Made by a program: the position numbers and the translations under genes
In this document: positions 34,678 to 47,215 of the stretch, piece by piece
Position numbering within the stretch: position 1 is the first letter of the stretch
Layout of the letters: each line of letters opens with the position of its first letter
The notes under the pieces: model-generated
Seen by the model: only the letters and a program-made list of their open reading frames with translations
Database searches by the model: none
What the model was told of the DNA's origin: nothing
DNA from: Fallopia convolvulus
Lineage: Eukaryota; Streptophyta; Magnoliopsida; Caryophyllales; Polygonaceae
Assembly: GCA_964016875.1 (NCBI GenBank)
Contig: OZ024725.1
Span: 44,663,427-44,727,426, forward strand
Direction: 5' to 3'
DNA length: 64,000 nucleotides

Positions 34678-35184
34678 TTAAGGAGATGAAAATTTGACAC
34701 GTTGATGATATGTAGATGGGACTACTTCCATGCCATGAATCCAAGGCTTTCCCAAGATTACGTTAAAAGGAGATGGACAATCTAAGACCAAAAACTTTAC
34801 CATGTAATGTATGCTGCATACATTAGTAAGAAGAATGACCTCTCGAATTGTGTTCCTGACTTCCTCTCTGAATCCAACCAAAGTTGTCGACTTCTTAACC
34901 ATATTGTTGAGTCCCAAGCCTAAATTGTACAAGGCATCTAACATCACCAAGTCTGTGGAACTTCCATTATCGATTAATATTTGTTTTAGCAGGTAATTCC
35001 CCATGGTGAGGAAGATGATTAAATAGTCATGATGTGGTCTATTGCCTTCGTCTATTTCTTCGAAGGTGACGCACATGATATTATCATTTCCTCGTGAAAC
35101 TATGCGCATGATAAGAGGTAAGTACGAATTCCAATTTAAGGTTGGGCCAGATAAAGTGTTTCCAAACCAACGACAAATTACCAC
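34678..35184 (-). pseudogene. Retropepsin-like protease of element B
   Basis: The frame contains KQILIDNGSSTDLVMLDALY with an intact D-N-G-S-S active site, then FLVLDCPSPFNVILGKPWI and VVPSTYHQRVKF. This arrangement is typical of the protease of large plant Ty3/gypsy elements of the Tat/Ogre kind. The frame shifts just after it. Confidence 0.78.
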
Positions 35185-35801
35185 TTCCTAAATTTTGAAT
35201 GCAATAGTGCTAAAGGGGGTATCACAATGTGTTGGTCTAGATCGATTGTCCCTTCATTCTTGGGTACGTCGGGAACATGATATTTGCTTGAGATGTCAAC
35301 TCTCATGATAGTCGAGACAAAGGGGGAGTCAGTATAACCATCTCTCTTTTCCGAAGCTATCGATTGTGGTGCCCCTGGGACTTAAGTAAATCGATGCTCA
35401 AGGGTTTTGAGTCGTTCCCTCAATGCCACGATTTTGGCATCCTCTCGGATAGCACAAAGTGTGTTACCATTTACTTGCTAACTTGTTACCTTCCTCTCTT
35501 CACTCGGTGTGACAAGGTTGGGGTCATAGAGATCCAATTATCGCACCATGCCGTCCATCGCTGCCATAGCCCATGGTCAGCTTGGAGCCGATTGAACATG
35601 CGTTTGGAACTACGTTTGAAGCAAAATTTCAATTTATGTTTCATAAATTTCCATGAACTGACTATTTTCTTTCCTTTGTTCTTCTAGGCTCTTATGCAAG
35701 ATGATCATGGAAGCTCTAAGTTTGGCTATGATAACCGAGTTAGATGCAACCTCCTGTTCTTGGTTTGCGTTGGGATCACTCGGTTCCAATGTTTGATTTG
35801 A

Positions 35802-35943
35802 TTAAACAATGGATGTTCCGGTTTGATTTTCGGTGAGGGTGGTAGGAGGGATGATTAGTGGCTGATCAAAAGTAACAAGGTTAATTTTTTGGTTTCCATT
35901 TCCATCGGAGGGACTAGTGTTGGAAGTTTGGTCGTTAGACATT
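35802..35943 (-). pseudogene. Element B gag N-terminus
   Basis: The reading frame has MSNDQTSNTSPSDGNGNQKI and a short Thr/Pro-rich stretch before a stop at 35802. This low-complexity start resembles gag N-termini in this element type. The capsid core is not recognisable downstream. Confidence 0.45.
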
Positions 35944-36560
35944 TCGGTGGCAAGATCGATGGTGGTAACGTGATTGATTGATTTTTGGATAAAAACCCTA
36001 TGGTGGGTGTCAATTATTTTGAACAAATCTAAAGTGTAAACATGAGACTTGCTAAAATGCAAGAAGCTTTAGTCAAACACCGATTGTATCCTATCGACAC
36101 ATCATATAACAAAGTAATACATGCTATAAACAATTTGTAAAGAATAAATTGAACAAATTTAGTAAGAAATTGTACTGATAAGAGATTAGTTCCAAGAATA
36201 CGATTCATATAATCACGGACTTGAAGATAATTACAAACACAAAACCTAAAGACTCAAGAACTCTCTATTGTAAGAAAATGCGGACAAGATTGCATAAGCA
36301 TTTTCTTCCTTATTTTGAATGCCCTTTTTCCTTTCTCGAACCCCTTGTCATAGCTTCTCTCCTAGTGCCATATGAATCCTAATCCATTGAATTCTCCTAG
36401 GAGTTATTGCTCTTCCAGTGGCATTGAGCATGTTTCCTCCTTTCGCCATTTTCTCTAGTCGTTTAGAGATGTAATAATGGTTTGCTTCATCTGGCTTTAA
36501 ACCAGAATGTGACCTATAACGAGGTTTGGCCCATGGAATTTATGGCCCAATAGTTAATGA

Positions 36561-38380
36561 GTAGAGGTTTCACCTTTTCTTATATACTATTATATTTTCT
36601 CATGGTATTTCGATATGAAAAGACCCACTTATCCCAACATTTTGGTTTTCTTCTTTGTCTCATATGAATATTCCCCGAAAGATGATAAACCTTCCTAGTT
36701 CGAAGACATTTTTTCCAACGACTATGAAATGATGAAAATGTAATTAACCGGAGACGAATGTGAAAGAAAAAGATGGAATTGAGTTGTATATGGCAACACA
36801 ATTTGACCATTTGAATGTTATCGATGAAGTGGCATGGTGTGAAAGTCTGTGGGCCATAATAAGGAGTTGTGCATGCATAAGCTCAATACACAAGCCTAAT
36901 GGAGTTCCATCCTAAAACCAATTGGTAATAGGAGAAGTAACCCAAAGACTTGTATACTAGTCTAATTTAACTCTCAACTTCCAATGTGGAAAGAGGATTC
37001 TCAACTGTATGCATCCAAGGCGCAAATGTTTTCAAAATGCTTGTTTGCAAATTTGAACCATTTGGAAATTTGTCCGTTGGAGCCGAACACATCTTAGATG
37101 CATGTGCATTCTGAATGTGTGTAACTTCAGGTACCTTACAAGTTATTATTCCTCTCCTACTTATTTGTTTCAGGTCAACTTATTTTCTTAGCATGCACCC
37201 AGGATGTACAAGAACCCTTAATGTGTACAAACTCATTTGCATAGACCAAAAAAGAGTGTATGTAGGATAATTTTGTAGTTTTAAAGTTTTAAAGTAATGT
37301 TGCAAGTGTGCAACTTAAAACATTCTTTACATATAAATCGCATAAGCTTGTCCTATGACATCAAGATAGTCATCAATACATGTCATTTTAAATCAATTGT
37401 TTTCCTCTCTTTGTTTCTTTAAAAGGTGCTCGTTACTTCAACTTCAACATTCTATGATCGCAAAATAATATTTACTTAAAACTATATATTTGAAGTGGAG
37501 TTAGAAAAAATATAAATACATAGAGTTGAAAAAAATCTCAATTTTGAAATAATAAACTAATGGTTGAAATAAAATTAACTTCACATAAGTAAGATAATTT
37601 GAACTTCTTCAAGTCAAAAATATTGATATAAGAAAGAATTTACAACACGAAATAAACTTCACATTCGAATAAGAGCATTTAACATTCCATTAAGCAAATT
37701 GCATAATGCTCTAGCCTTTAGGAACGTTCTATTTGAGATCGATCAAGTCAAATACATATATGGTTCCTGGCATGTTAGAATTGTCCTAACCTTTAACTTT
37801 GTCCTAACAAAGTCCATAATCGCTAAAAAATGTTCATAAAATGGTCTTACCATTAATATTTTGATAAATGACAAATAAATTAAATTTTAAAGACTAATAT
37901 AAGATTTCTACCAAAAAAAGAGACTAATATAAGATGAGCCACATAATAAGACGATTCTTATGGGCTCAAGATCATTATGAAACGACATATATATAGGTCC
38001 GAAAGTGTATGATATTTCTCATAGGTCAGGAACTCTTTAGGATTAAATAAACGATAGGGGACTCCAATGGGAAAAACTTCTATATGGTTGAGGACTAAAG
38101 ATGGAAGCGCCAATTTACCCATTTGAAATTAAAACTCTCATCTTAGTATTGCCAGCGAAAATATCTCAGAAATCGCGCGCCAAACGCCCAAAAGAAGCAA
38201 GTAAGCATACATTTTGAAACGCCTATCTTTAATGTACGACTTTAATGACTAAAGAATCCATAAAGAAAGATTTCCTTATACACACTACAATGAATGTACA
38301 ACAGAGAAAATGAGCGGTTATAGCCTTTTTTACCTAATATAGGTCATCACTATCTTGCCGATCTTCTCAATCCCATCCTC
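36561..38380. other. Intergenic sequence upstream of the GARP gene
   Basis: AT-rich and without convincing ORFs. A short direct repeat AGACTAATATAAGAT occurs at about 37893 and 37921. No transposon ends were identified. Confidence 0.4.
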
Positions 38381-38392
38381 ACTCTAAACTCT

Positions 38393-38399
38393 ATATAAC
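38393..38399 (+). promoter_or_regulatory. TATA box of the GARP gene
   Basis: CTCTATATAACA lies 116 bases upstream of the ATG. It is followed by a purine-rich leader (AGAGAGTGAGAAGAAGG...) typical of plant 5' untranslated regions. The spacing leaves room for an ~85-base leader. Confidence 0.55.
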
Positions 38400-38514
38400 A
38401 AGAGCATTTTCCGTCTAAAAACCACACAGATAGAGAGTGAGAAGAAGGAAGAAGAGAGACGAATAGTCTTCAAAAACCTAGAGAATCAAAAGAAAAAAAA
38501 GAGAGAAGAAGATA

Positions 38515-40043
38515 ATGGATTCACTAGGAGCATTTCAACTTACCTTGAGCTCACCCGCATTACACATACACCGTTGTTTAAATGCTTTTCTTGCATTTGT
38601 GTTTGCAATTGAAAGTGTTGAATATAGGTTGCATTACATCTACATGTATGTATCCATCCTACAATTGGAAGTTCACAAGAAGACGGATGACACTAGAGAC
38701 ACCTTTCTGCAAAAACTCATGATAAATGATGGTAAGTATTTATATAATATAGATTAATAGATTTCTTATGTGTGTTTTTGTATAATACAACAATTCTTGT
38801 ACCAATTCTGACTTTTTAATTTCTATGTATCTTTGAATATCAAACATATTACTTGATCAACTTTGCTAATTCACAGGGATTGAAGCCTTGATTGCTATTG
38901 CCAAAACCATAAGAAGAGATGTGGAATCAAGATCTAGACAATTTGCTAGTACGTCAAGGCTAGACTATGCATATAGTGGCCTAACCGGACAATTTGAGAG
39001 CAATCTTCTTTCTTACAAACAGGAATCCAACCTAAATCATTTAATGAGACAAGCAATGGTAACCAATCAATAAGAGAATAAATGATCCTTATTTATTTTG
39101 CAATTGATGTTATATATACATGTTCTCTTTAATGTATGATGATGATTTTGTGACTTCTATTTTTTTTTCTTACATGGTTTAATTCAATGCAAGTTCTTAA
39201 GTCATTTGGAACAATATGCACAAGTGAATTTGATCCTCAACATCAATTATTTCAACTTTGCTAAAGATGCTACTTGTGAAAGCTATGCTTATGATGCTAG
39301 TATGACGAGGCTAGACTACGCATATAGTGCTCTAACCGGGAGATTTGAAAGGAGTCTTGTTTCTTACGAACAAGAATCCAATGTCCTAAATCGTTTGATG
39401 GGACAAGCTCATGATGCTATTCAAGTTACATCACAACGGCGCATACGAAAATCACAAAAGAAATTATGGACTGATGAACTCCAAGCTAAATTCAAAAATG
39501 CAGTTCAAATGCTTGGAGGACCTAATTGTAAGTCTCATTCTTGTTAGAATATGATTCCTCCTCGTGTCAAGATTGGTATAAAATAGACTTGTATATATAA
39601 GATTGGTAAGATTGGTGGGTTACTACTCCTATTACCAAATGATTTTAGGCTTACATCTCAACAGGCTTACTTGGTTTACATGTGCACAACCTTCATGCTA
39701 TCATCCCACAGACTAACAATTCTTCATATATATTCATGCAGCGGCTACTGCGAAAAAAATTTGGAATGTGATGAGGGATGAGTCTCTAAGTGTTCTTCAA
39801 GTCCAAAGCTATCTCCAAGTAAGTTGATCCAATTAAGTATTTTCAAAACACATCAGAAAATTATATGTCTAGCACTACAAATCCAAGTAAACTATACATA
39901 TTTATCCATTTGATCATATTATCTAAATCTTCTTTGCAAACATCTAAATCTAACATTTTTATCACTTTGTCCTTTGGCACTTACAGAGGTATCGCTACAA
40001 AAGAAAACAATTTGCGGAAGCACTCAAGCTAGGGCTTCCATGA
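38515..40043 (+). CDS. GARP/Myb-like DNA-binding protein, five exons, internal repeat
   Basis: Exons 38515-38731, 38877-39058, 39194-39527, 39742-39818 and 39987-40043 join in frame with GT-AG introns to give 288 residues. The C-terminal ~65 residues form a GARP (type-B response-regulator-like) domain: KKLWTDELQAKFKNAVQMLG, ATAKKIWNVM, LSVLQVQSYLQRYRYKRKQF, ending LKLGLP. The family normally has W.xELHxxFxxAVxxLG...VxSHLQKYR, so SHLQKYR is here SYLQRYR. No receiver domain is present. Exons 2 and 3 each encode a ~35-residue repeat (LDYAYSxLTGxFE...SYxQESN). Probably a nuclear transcription factor; its target and pathway are unknown. Intact frame and splice sites argue it is functional. Confidence 0.75.
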
Positions 40044-41272
40044 CTTGGTCTCAACTTCTCAATATTTATTAAGAAGACCTAATAATTCCTCAAATGCTCA
40101 ACATCATTTTCAATTGTGCCTTCAAGTTTATTGCATCTTTGATGTTTAAAAAAATGGATGTGTAGTATTTTGAGATGATATATTTTCCTAAGCAATTTTT
40201 TGTTGAAATATTTTCCTAAGCATTAGAAATAATGTTCTCAGTCCATTTGGAGTCCATGACTAGTATTTAGTATTTGCTAAAAATATGCCATGTTTTCTTT
40301 ATATTTAGAATTCTCTCCATCGCACCCATCTAATGTATCTCCATGAGATATTCTTTTTCACAATATCCATAAATTGTAAGGACCCTTATCAGTAATGAAA
40401 TATTTTTTGTATTAATTAGGTATTGAGCAAAATGTGCATATAGAACAAAACAAGATTCCATAGCTATAAATTCAAAACTAAAGAACAAAAGAAAGTTAGG
40501 TTCACTACAAAAAATTTAGGATTTGTGAGTGATATCATAGAATGTGAAAGATAGAAACAGAGGAGAAGAAACTCAACATTTTTTCGCTAATTAGAAAAAT
40601 GAGATGCAGGAAGACTATTACATTACTAGTGGTATATTCTATAATGATATAGTTAACAACATCAAAAAAATGGAATTTTGGAAGTGTATCTGATAGAGAG
40701 CAGAAGAACTAAAATTGTATTGAACTATAACTCCTCTCCCCAAAGAGCAACCGAACTAGTTTATTAACATAAATTACAAATTTAACATGTTCGAATTCGA
40801 TAGAGTTACTCTATATATAGAGTTACTATTACCCTAATAGAAATTAATAAATTCTAAAAAAGATCAATAAAAATTAGAAAAAGAAATTAAATCTAGCCCA
40901 TTAATTTACATTTTAATGGTGTAGATCTTACCAAATTAATTCATAGTTTAAATTACAAAGAACAATCCAAATTTAACGATGTGTCATTTAGAATGTACAA
41001 TTCAACGGAAATTCGTTCAAATTCAAGAAATGGAGAAAATATTTTAATATTCCATTCATGATAATTTACCAACATTTATGGTAAGTTTCTTCTGTTATTA
41101 ACTTTTGCTTACAATTTCAATTCATGACACAAGTACGTACAACTGGCCTAGTTAATATGGTAATTGAATGCATGCACGATTAAAAGGTACAGTAATAAAT
41201 CATTTCAATATGCCGTAAAAGGTAAGCTATCAGATTTTTAACGCATTAATGGTAAGCATTTCTTGTTTTAAC
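40044..41272. other. GARP gene 3' flank and AT-rich sequence
   Basis: No gene seen. A 16-base perfect palindrome ACTCTATATATAGAGT lies near 40809-40824 between two TAGAGTTAC words. Confidence 0.4.
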
Positions 41273-41502
41273 TAGAGGCAGGTTCGGTTCTGGGGAAACG
41301 AACAGGAACCCGAACCAGGAAAAACCGTCGGTTTTTTAACCGGAACCCGGTAGAACCGTTGGTTCTTGGTAAAATAGTCGTTGGAACCGCGATTGCGGTT
41401 TTAAAAATCACGATTGCAGTTTTGAGTTCCATGAACACCTATCACATTCTGTTTTAAAACCGCGATGGCGGTTAACTAGCCGTTGTAGCCACGACCGCTA
41501 GG

Positions 41503-42168
41503 GGTGTCCATAAAATGCTGAAAACGAAAAACCGAAACCAAAAAAACCGAACCTACTTTTTTTGAAACTTTAGTTTGGTTAATTGAACCGAAAATATTTT
41601 CGTTTTATCGGTTCGGTTTCGATTCACGACTTTTCATATAACGGCTAACCGAAAATATATTAATATTTTTTTTCAAATATTAGTTATCTTTGATTTATTT
41701 AGTGGTTAAACTGTATGATCTTCAAGGTGTTAATCTAGTTTGAGTCTTTCCTTCTCCAAGTTTAACAATTTACACACTATTTTTCCACTTCTCATTGATA
41801 TAAAAGGCGCTTATTAAATTTGATGGGATAAAAATTAATACACACAATGTTTGATTCTACACAATATAGTATATACGTACTCTCGATATTTGTTTACAAC
41901 AACCAAAACAATATGATATAAGTACATATTTAAAATAAAAGTCTTACTTGATCACTGTTTTTATTCAAATTTATTATTTTAGTTTTAATTATTTAAGGTA
42001 AAGTTACATAAATGGTTATCAATTAGCGAGAAAACCGAAACAAAAAATTGGTTAACTGAACTACGGTTAACCGGGATTCACGGTTCGGTTTCGGTTTATA
42101 ATTTTAACTAACTGAAATCATTGTTCGATTAACCTAAATCTCAGTTAACCAGGTTTGGACACCCCTAG
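41503..42168. mobile_element. hAT-type MITE nested in the hAT relic
   Basis: It starts TAGGGGTGTCCA and ends TGGACACCCCTA, perfect 12-base inverted ends of hAT type. The 8-base flanks ACGACCGC and GCGACCAC match at six positions, a decayed target duplication. The interior is dominated by AACCGAAA words (41520-41660 and 42030-42150) and does not code. Confidence 0.8.
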
Positions 42169-42519
42169 CGACCACGGTTGGTGAAACCGCGATCGCAGTT
42201 TTAACTAGTTGTTGGACCGCAACCGCGGGTTGAAAATCGCAATCGCGGTTGCTTGTCCAACAACTATATTTCTTTCGGTCAAATTGGTTTCAACGGCTAT
42301 TTTCATTCTAATTCCTATCCATTTAGCTATATAAATACAATATCTCACCTTCAATTTTATTCACATCAATCTCATACTCTCTTATCTCTCTCTACTACTT
42401 TCATAATCCTACAAGTTTCCAAGTTACAAATCTCTTCTTAAATTTTTTATCTACTCTCTTATCTCCCTCTACTACTAACCTTCCTAATCTTTTTTAAAAA
42501 TGGAAAACCAAGGCCAATG

Positions 42520-43825
42520 ATTTTTTGATTTGTTGACCGAGTAATTCCTTGGTGGTGTTGGTGGTTCATAAGAAAGTCAAATGAATCCTAATCCTTACAA
42601 CCACAACCACCTTATCCTCCTAATGCCTATGCCGCCACAATTCCCCCCTTCTTCTCATATTCATAACCAAGTTTCACAAGGCAATCAGGAGGGCGATGAG
42701 GAGGACAATGACGAGGACGATGAGGACGGGCATCTACGACCAACCAAAGATCAAAGGATTTGAAATCCGGTATTTTCACGAAGCACTTCACCAAAGGCAA
42801 TGTATTGGATGAACTTGACCGATATGTTGTCAAGTGAAACTATTGTTCTTCGAAGTACAAATTGAGGTTATGGAACCTTGAACAAGCATTTGAAGGTAAA
42901 ACACAAGGACAAGTTGAGCATGATGCGAGGACAAACACAAATTTTGACTTCTAGGTTAGCAAGTTCTTCTTCTCAACCTCTTCATTTGTTTAGTTATAAT
43001 CATGATTGTAGTGTTTATGCTTTGGCCAAAGCTATTTATGTTGATCATTTTCCATTTCAATTTGTGAAAAGTATGGGTCTAAATGATTGGGTCTCTAACC
43101 ATGTGCAACCTACTTATAAACGAACTATTAGAAAAATAATTAGGAAAATGTGCTTAAAACATATATATAAGATTCACAAAAATGATTTGTCTCGGTTTTT
43201 GTTCAAAATGATATTGTGTTTCTATTGGTAGTGATATTTGGAGTGATAGTTTTCAAACACATTCATACATGGGCATTACATGTCATTATGTTGATGATAG
43301 TTTTCCCATGCAAAAACGAGTTTTATCTTTTCGGAAATTTGATTGGGGGGCATACCGCTTCAAATATTTGTAACATTATACACACTATTTTAGAAGAGTA
43401 TAGACTCCTGGGTTAGTAATGTATGAAACAAGATGTAGTAGTGTATGGTGTTTCTACCGGTGTCTTTATTTGATTGTTGCAAATGTAAATGGTTTGCATG
43501 TAAGCTTTGATGTTGTAATTGAGTACAGATGTATTTGGCTTTATTTCAAGCGTTTGCTATATTTTCGGAAAAAATGGCACACACATTGTTATTCTGCTGA
43601 ATGCAATGAGCCAAGCATGAATGGGCTTGTTGGTATTGTGTGTATTGCTAATATGGGAGAATTACGATGTTTTAAGACTACTTATGCTATGCGGTTGTTG
43701 TTGATGAACTATAATATTACACTAGCTATTGATGCGTATATTACTTGTTGGTTTAAGTTTGGAAATTTGGACTCCCGGATAAAGTATCATAGTTTTCTGT
43801 ATTTTGGAAAGAATGTTTGAACAGA
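42520..43825 (+). pseudogene. hAT transposase (RICESLEEPER-like), broken
   Basis: The pieces appear in order but in several frames: an acidic low-complexity N-terminus (GDEEDNDEDDEDG at about 42690), a BED-finger tail (TLNKHLKVKHKD at about 42870), FQFVKSMGLNDWVSNHVQPT, and SDIWSDSFQTHSYMGITCHY near 43230 (the conserved D-x-W-T/S block of plant hAT transposases). More than five stops or shifts occur. Similarity to the RICESLEEPER/DAYSLEEPER group is by motif. Confidence 0.68.
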
Positions 43826-43853
43826 TCAAGGGATCATAACAACACAATATTCT

Positions 43854-45497
43854 TTGAGGATTTTAGAACAATTCTGGTGTGGACTAATGTATTTGAATAT
43901 TTCTGATCTTAACTATATATGGTATTTCGGCTGGCTATGTAATCTTATAAAATCTGGATGGAAAAATTGCATTGCAGAATTACCGAAATTTCCTAAACAT
44001 AATTTTCAGAGTATCCAACTAAATAGTAGGTTAAAATTGGATACAAACAAGGTTAAAATACAAATTAGGAAAATGGGCTCACAACGAAAGTTAATTTGGG
44101 TCTGTAGGTTGATTCAAATGAATGGGACAAAAATAAAAACCGATTGAAGCCGAAGGAATCATGTCACATGCACAAAAGGACAATTCCATGTTGTCATTCC
44201 AAAACAAACGCTTTTAGGAACAAATCAAATCGGCAATGTGAACAAACAGTCTTAATTATAAAGAGCTCTTTGATTAAAACCAATCATAATTTTAATAGAA
44301 TTATCGCAATGATACCAAAATTGGGAGGATTTGGGAGAAGAGTCCCGATAATAAAAAAAACGTCTTACAAAATAGCGGCTTGGAACATGTACGTGGAATG
44401 TGTAGGAAATTTTTTTGGACGCATATTGAAACTCTTACTAAGATTAACCATATTAAGCTAATTGTTTTAATCGAAACTAAAATGTAAAAAATACCTCATG
44501 AAACGTGTTGGCGAAAAGCAGGCTTCGATAATATTGTTATGTCACCAACACAAGGTCGAAAGGGAGGTATCTGTATTATGTGGAAAGAATATCAGTTACA
44601 AAATAATGAAACGTTCACATTAGTGGATCAATATGATAGATTCATTACGTTCCTATATACGGTACCATGCAACTGTTATGATATTCTAGTCATTTTTATA
44701 TACGCCCCACCATGAGAGACGGAAAATAATGCATTTTGGGAATGTTTACAATAGTACGTAATGAACTCGGCTATGCCATGTATCATAATGGGAGATTTCA
44801 ACGACATATTAGAACCATGTGATAAATATGGGGGATTAAATCCTTGCCCTTCAAGATTTAATCGATTAAAAACTTTTATACAAAAATGTGACTTGAATGA
44901 TATTAAGTCCACATGAAACAAATTTACTTGGAGAAAACTAAAAACGGATACTGACAATACATATGAAAAACTGGACAGAGTAAATCATGCTTTTTCGTTC
45001 TCGGATCATTGCCCGATTTCAATTGATTTTAATGGAGCTCATACATATAAGGGCAGACCGTTTAAGTTTGAGAAAATTTGGATGCATATGCAAGACTTTG
45101 GAAATCTAGTGAGACAAGAATGGAGATTTCAGAGTCTACACTCTCATATGTTCAAACTGGTTCAAAAGACTAGATTACTTAAGTAAAAAATTAAGGCTTG
45201 GAAAAAGTACACATTCGGTCATATTTCAGACAACTCGAGGAAATTGATTTAGAATTGGTAAGACTATAAAGTAATCTGACACAAAGCACGAGAAATATTG
45301 CAATTGTACGACAATCACGACTAATAGAGAAAAAAGAGAAATTAATTTAGTTTCATAAAATGTATTGGGCACAAAGAGCTCAGATAAAACATATGAAATA
45401 TGGGGACTCGAAAAGTGCATATTTCCATAGGTGTGCTACATGAAGAAGGAACTATGCCCAAATAAAATCTATCCGTCAAATTATGGAACCCTATTTG
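43854..45497 (+). mobile_element. LINE relic with ORF1 remnant and endonuclease domain
   Basis: The endonuclease region begins near 44375 (KIAAWN, the usual AP-endonuclease start) and contains GRKGGICIMWK, the catalytic block IIMGDFNDILEPCDKYGG (about 44790-44840) and SDHCPISI (about 45002). The upstream frame (43854-44140) may be the ORF1 end. The RT is absent, because the sequence is cut at 45497. Its orientation is opposite to the 9.3-12.1 kb LINE. Many stops show it is dead. Confidence 0.78.
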
Positions 45498-45731
45498 TAG
45501 GATCGTTAGTACGTCTAGGTTGTCGACCTCAACTAAGTCGTCAACCTCTTAAGTAAATGCAGCAGAAATAAACTACAAGAAAGACTTACTTGAACACAAT
45601 GTTTTTTTATAGTGGAAACACTTGATTGATGAACTCTATCAACCAAGCGTGAAAACCACTCCCTTCCAAGTTCTCCCTTGGAAGGATTAAAAGTCGTAGC
45701 TTTCTTTATTGATCTTTTGGATTGCTTATGT
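45498..45731. mobile_element. Possible LTR fragment between LINE and Athila D
   Basis: A 234-base piece starting TGTAGGATCG that interrupts the LINE and is itself interrupted by the Athila D LTR. The TG start and lack of coding potential suggest an LTR. No family assignment is possible from the sequence. Confidence 0.35.
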
Positions 45732-45886
45732 TGATAGGGATTTACTTAAAAACAAATAAAATTTATAGTCAAGAACCCGCTGAGTATAGAGAAGTCAGGA
45801 TCGTCCACGGGAAGCAAGGTTTTTTGTTTACCGAACTAAGAAAACAAGAAAACAAAGCAAAAGCAAAAGCAAACAGCTACGACAGA

Positions 45887-46000
45887 CCTCGGTACTGACC
45901 TTGTTAGGGTCAGTAACGATGCTGGAATTCTACCAAAACAGAGCAAATAACTCGATGCAAGTGCAGGCTCGGTATCGATCCTAGTGCCTTGGTAACAAGT
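45887..46000. repeat. Hairpin cassettes, D type, U5 of LTR D
   Basis: The first (45887-45922) pairs CTCGGTACTGACC with GGGTCAGTAACGA. Here C-to-T in one arm is matched by G-to-A in the other, compared with the CCGACC/GGTCGG stems elsewhere. The second (45967-46000) is GCTCGGTATCGATCC with CTTGGTAACAAG, more decayed. Confidence 0.7.
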
Positions 46001-46759
46001 GTATACGAATGCAAAACGTAAGAAAATCAAAGGATAAAAAGCTCTAGGACAAGGGCTACTACAACATAGCTATGCATATAAACTCATGTGAAGGATAATG
46101 ATCATGCCTTTAAAGATAAATCTATCAACTTTCGTTGACTAAACAAGCAAATCAATCAACTTTCATAAATCAAATCACTTTACTACTTGTTTTGAATCCA
46201 AAGCTCGAAACTCTCGTTATCGAACAATATCAACATTCAAGTTCAAGACTTTCTCTTTGGATCAAGCAATAAACTCAAATTACTTCGACTCTCGTTTAAG
46301 TATAAGCACAAACAAGTAATTCAAAAGATAGAAGACAATCAAAACATCAACACATTCATTCAATCTTGCACAACCATGTCGGGTTTCAACCCCGATCCTA
46401 GAAAAGAGAACTACTCACACATAATTGAATCAAAACTAACAACTTTATTAAAAGAGAACATTGAAAAGTAAAACTTACTTGAAATTAAAGTATATCGTCT
46501 TACAACCACACGTTCAAACTCGAAACCAAAGAAGAACAAAAATAACGACCTCGATCACGACCCTCTTTCTCTCTCTCGATCGAAATCAGGTTCGAAATCT
46601 CAAACTAACGTCTCGTTCCTCTCACCACTTCCTCTCATCCTAAAACTAGGACTAAAACAAGGTATTTATACTTGAGAAAGCTATCTAATACAGATCTAAA
46701 AGATAAAAACATTCTAAACTAAAAAGATTACAAGATAAAAGATATAAATTCCAAAAGTC

Positions 46760-46885
46760 GGCGCTGCTCTACCGACACGGGTCACCTCGGTAACGACCTG
46801 CACAGGGTCGGTAGACACTTACTGAATTCTTTGGACAAAAACTCATTGCTCAGCTCGGTACCGACCCTCATAGGTTGGTAACGAG
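46760..46885. repeat. Hairpin cassettes, D type, U3 of LTR D
   Basis: 46852-46885 has arms GCTCGGTACCGACC and GGTTGGTAACGAGC around a six-base loop (12 of 14 pairs). A further cassette at 46760-46814 has CTACCGACACGGGTC and CTCGGTAACGACC with GGGTCGGTAG. Confidence 0.75.
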
Positions 46886-47192
46886 CTCTCTGTTTCGACT
46901 CTTTTGAACTCTTTCCATGGCTTTTCGTGAACTTCAACTTGATCTTCAACATGCACTCTTCCTTTTCTTCTTCTATGCACTCTACCCTTCACCACTTGAC
47001 CTCAGCTTCACTTGAAAATGCTTCTTTCTGCTTCAATAACCTTCAAAAAGACACAAAACGGAGTAGCTTCCATACGTTTCACAAAATATGCAAACTTATC
47101 CAAAAAAACACAAAACTAGCTCTAAACCTTCTAAAACTAAACCAAACAACCTAAGAAAGACACCTAAAACTAGACTAAAAACACGAACATCA

Positions 47193-47215
47193 AAATACCC
47201 CATACTTAAGCTTGC
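47193..47215 (-). promoter_or_regulatory. Athila D polypurine-type tract
   Basis: On the minus strand TTAAGTATGGGGTATTTT directly precedes the 3' LTR. The same TATGGGGTATTTT sits next to the F (54709) and G (63339) LTRs, so it is the conserved plus-strand primer site of this Athila group. Confidence 0.65.

Larger units (their letters stand above)
34502..36560 (-). mobile_element. Element B: Ty3/gypsy relic (gag start, protease, LTR-like end)
   Basis: On the minus strand, a gag start (from about 35943) is followed by a poorly coding gap (35200-35800, coiled-coil-like remnant) and a protease (35184 to 34678). It ends with the GEQQLSRAYHTISMKAL block that normally lies between protease and RT. 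The RT itself is missing. To the right (36062-36560) the sequence is LTR- or leader-like with a possible TATA (TATATAAGAAAAGG on the minus strand near 36580). No paired LTR was found. Confidence 0.62.
41273..43830 (+). mobile_element. hAT transposon relic with subterminal GCGAT repeats
   Basis: The left region (41370-41500 and 42170-42250) contains six variants of ACCGCGATNGCGGTT, like the subterminal transposase-binding repeats of hAT elements. Downstream lie a leader and a broken transposase. A MITE (41503-42168) has inserted among the repeats. The right terminus was not located; a LINE relic begins soon after 43830. Confidence 0.62.
45732..47192 (-). repeat. Athila D 3' LTR
   Basis: This 1461-bp LTR starts TGATAGGG on the plus strand and ends AACATCA. 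A TATA box (AGTATAAATACC on the minus strand, about 46660-46672) is present. It is homologous to the E, F and G LTRs at its outer part (AATTTATA...CACGGG) but diverged overall. It carries hairpin cassettes in U5 (45887-46000) and U3 (46760-46885). Confidence 0.78.
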
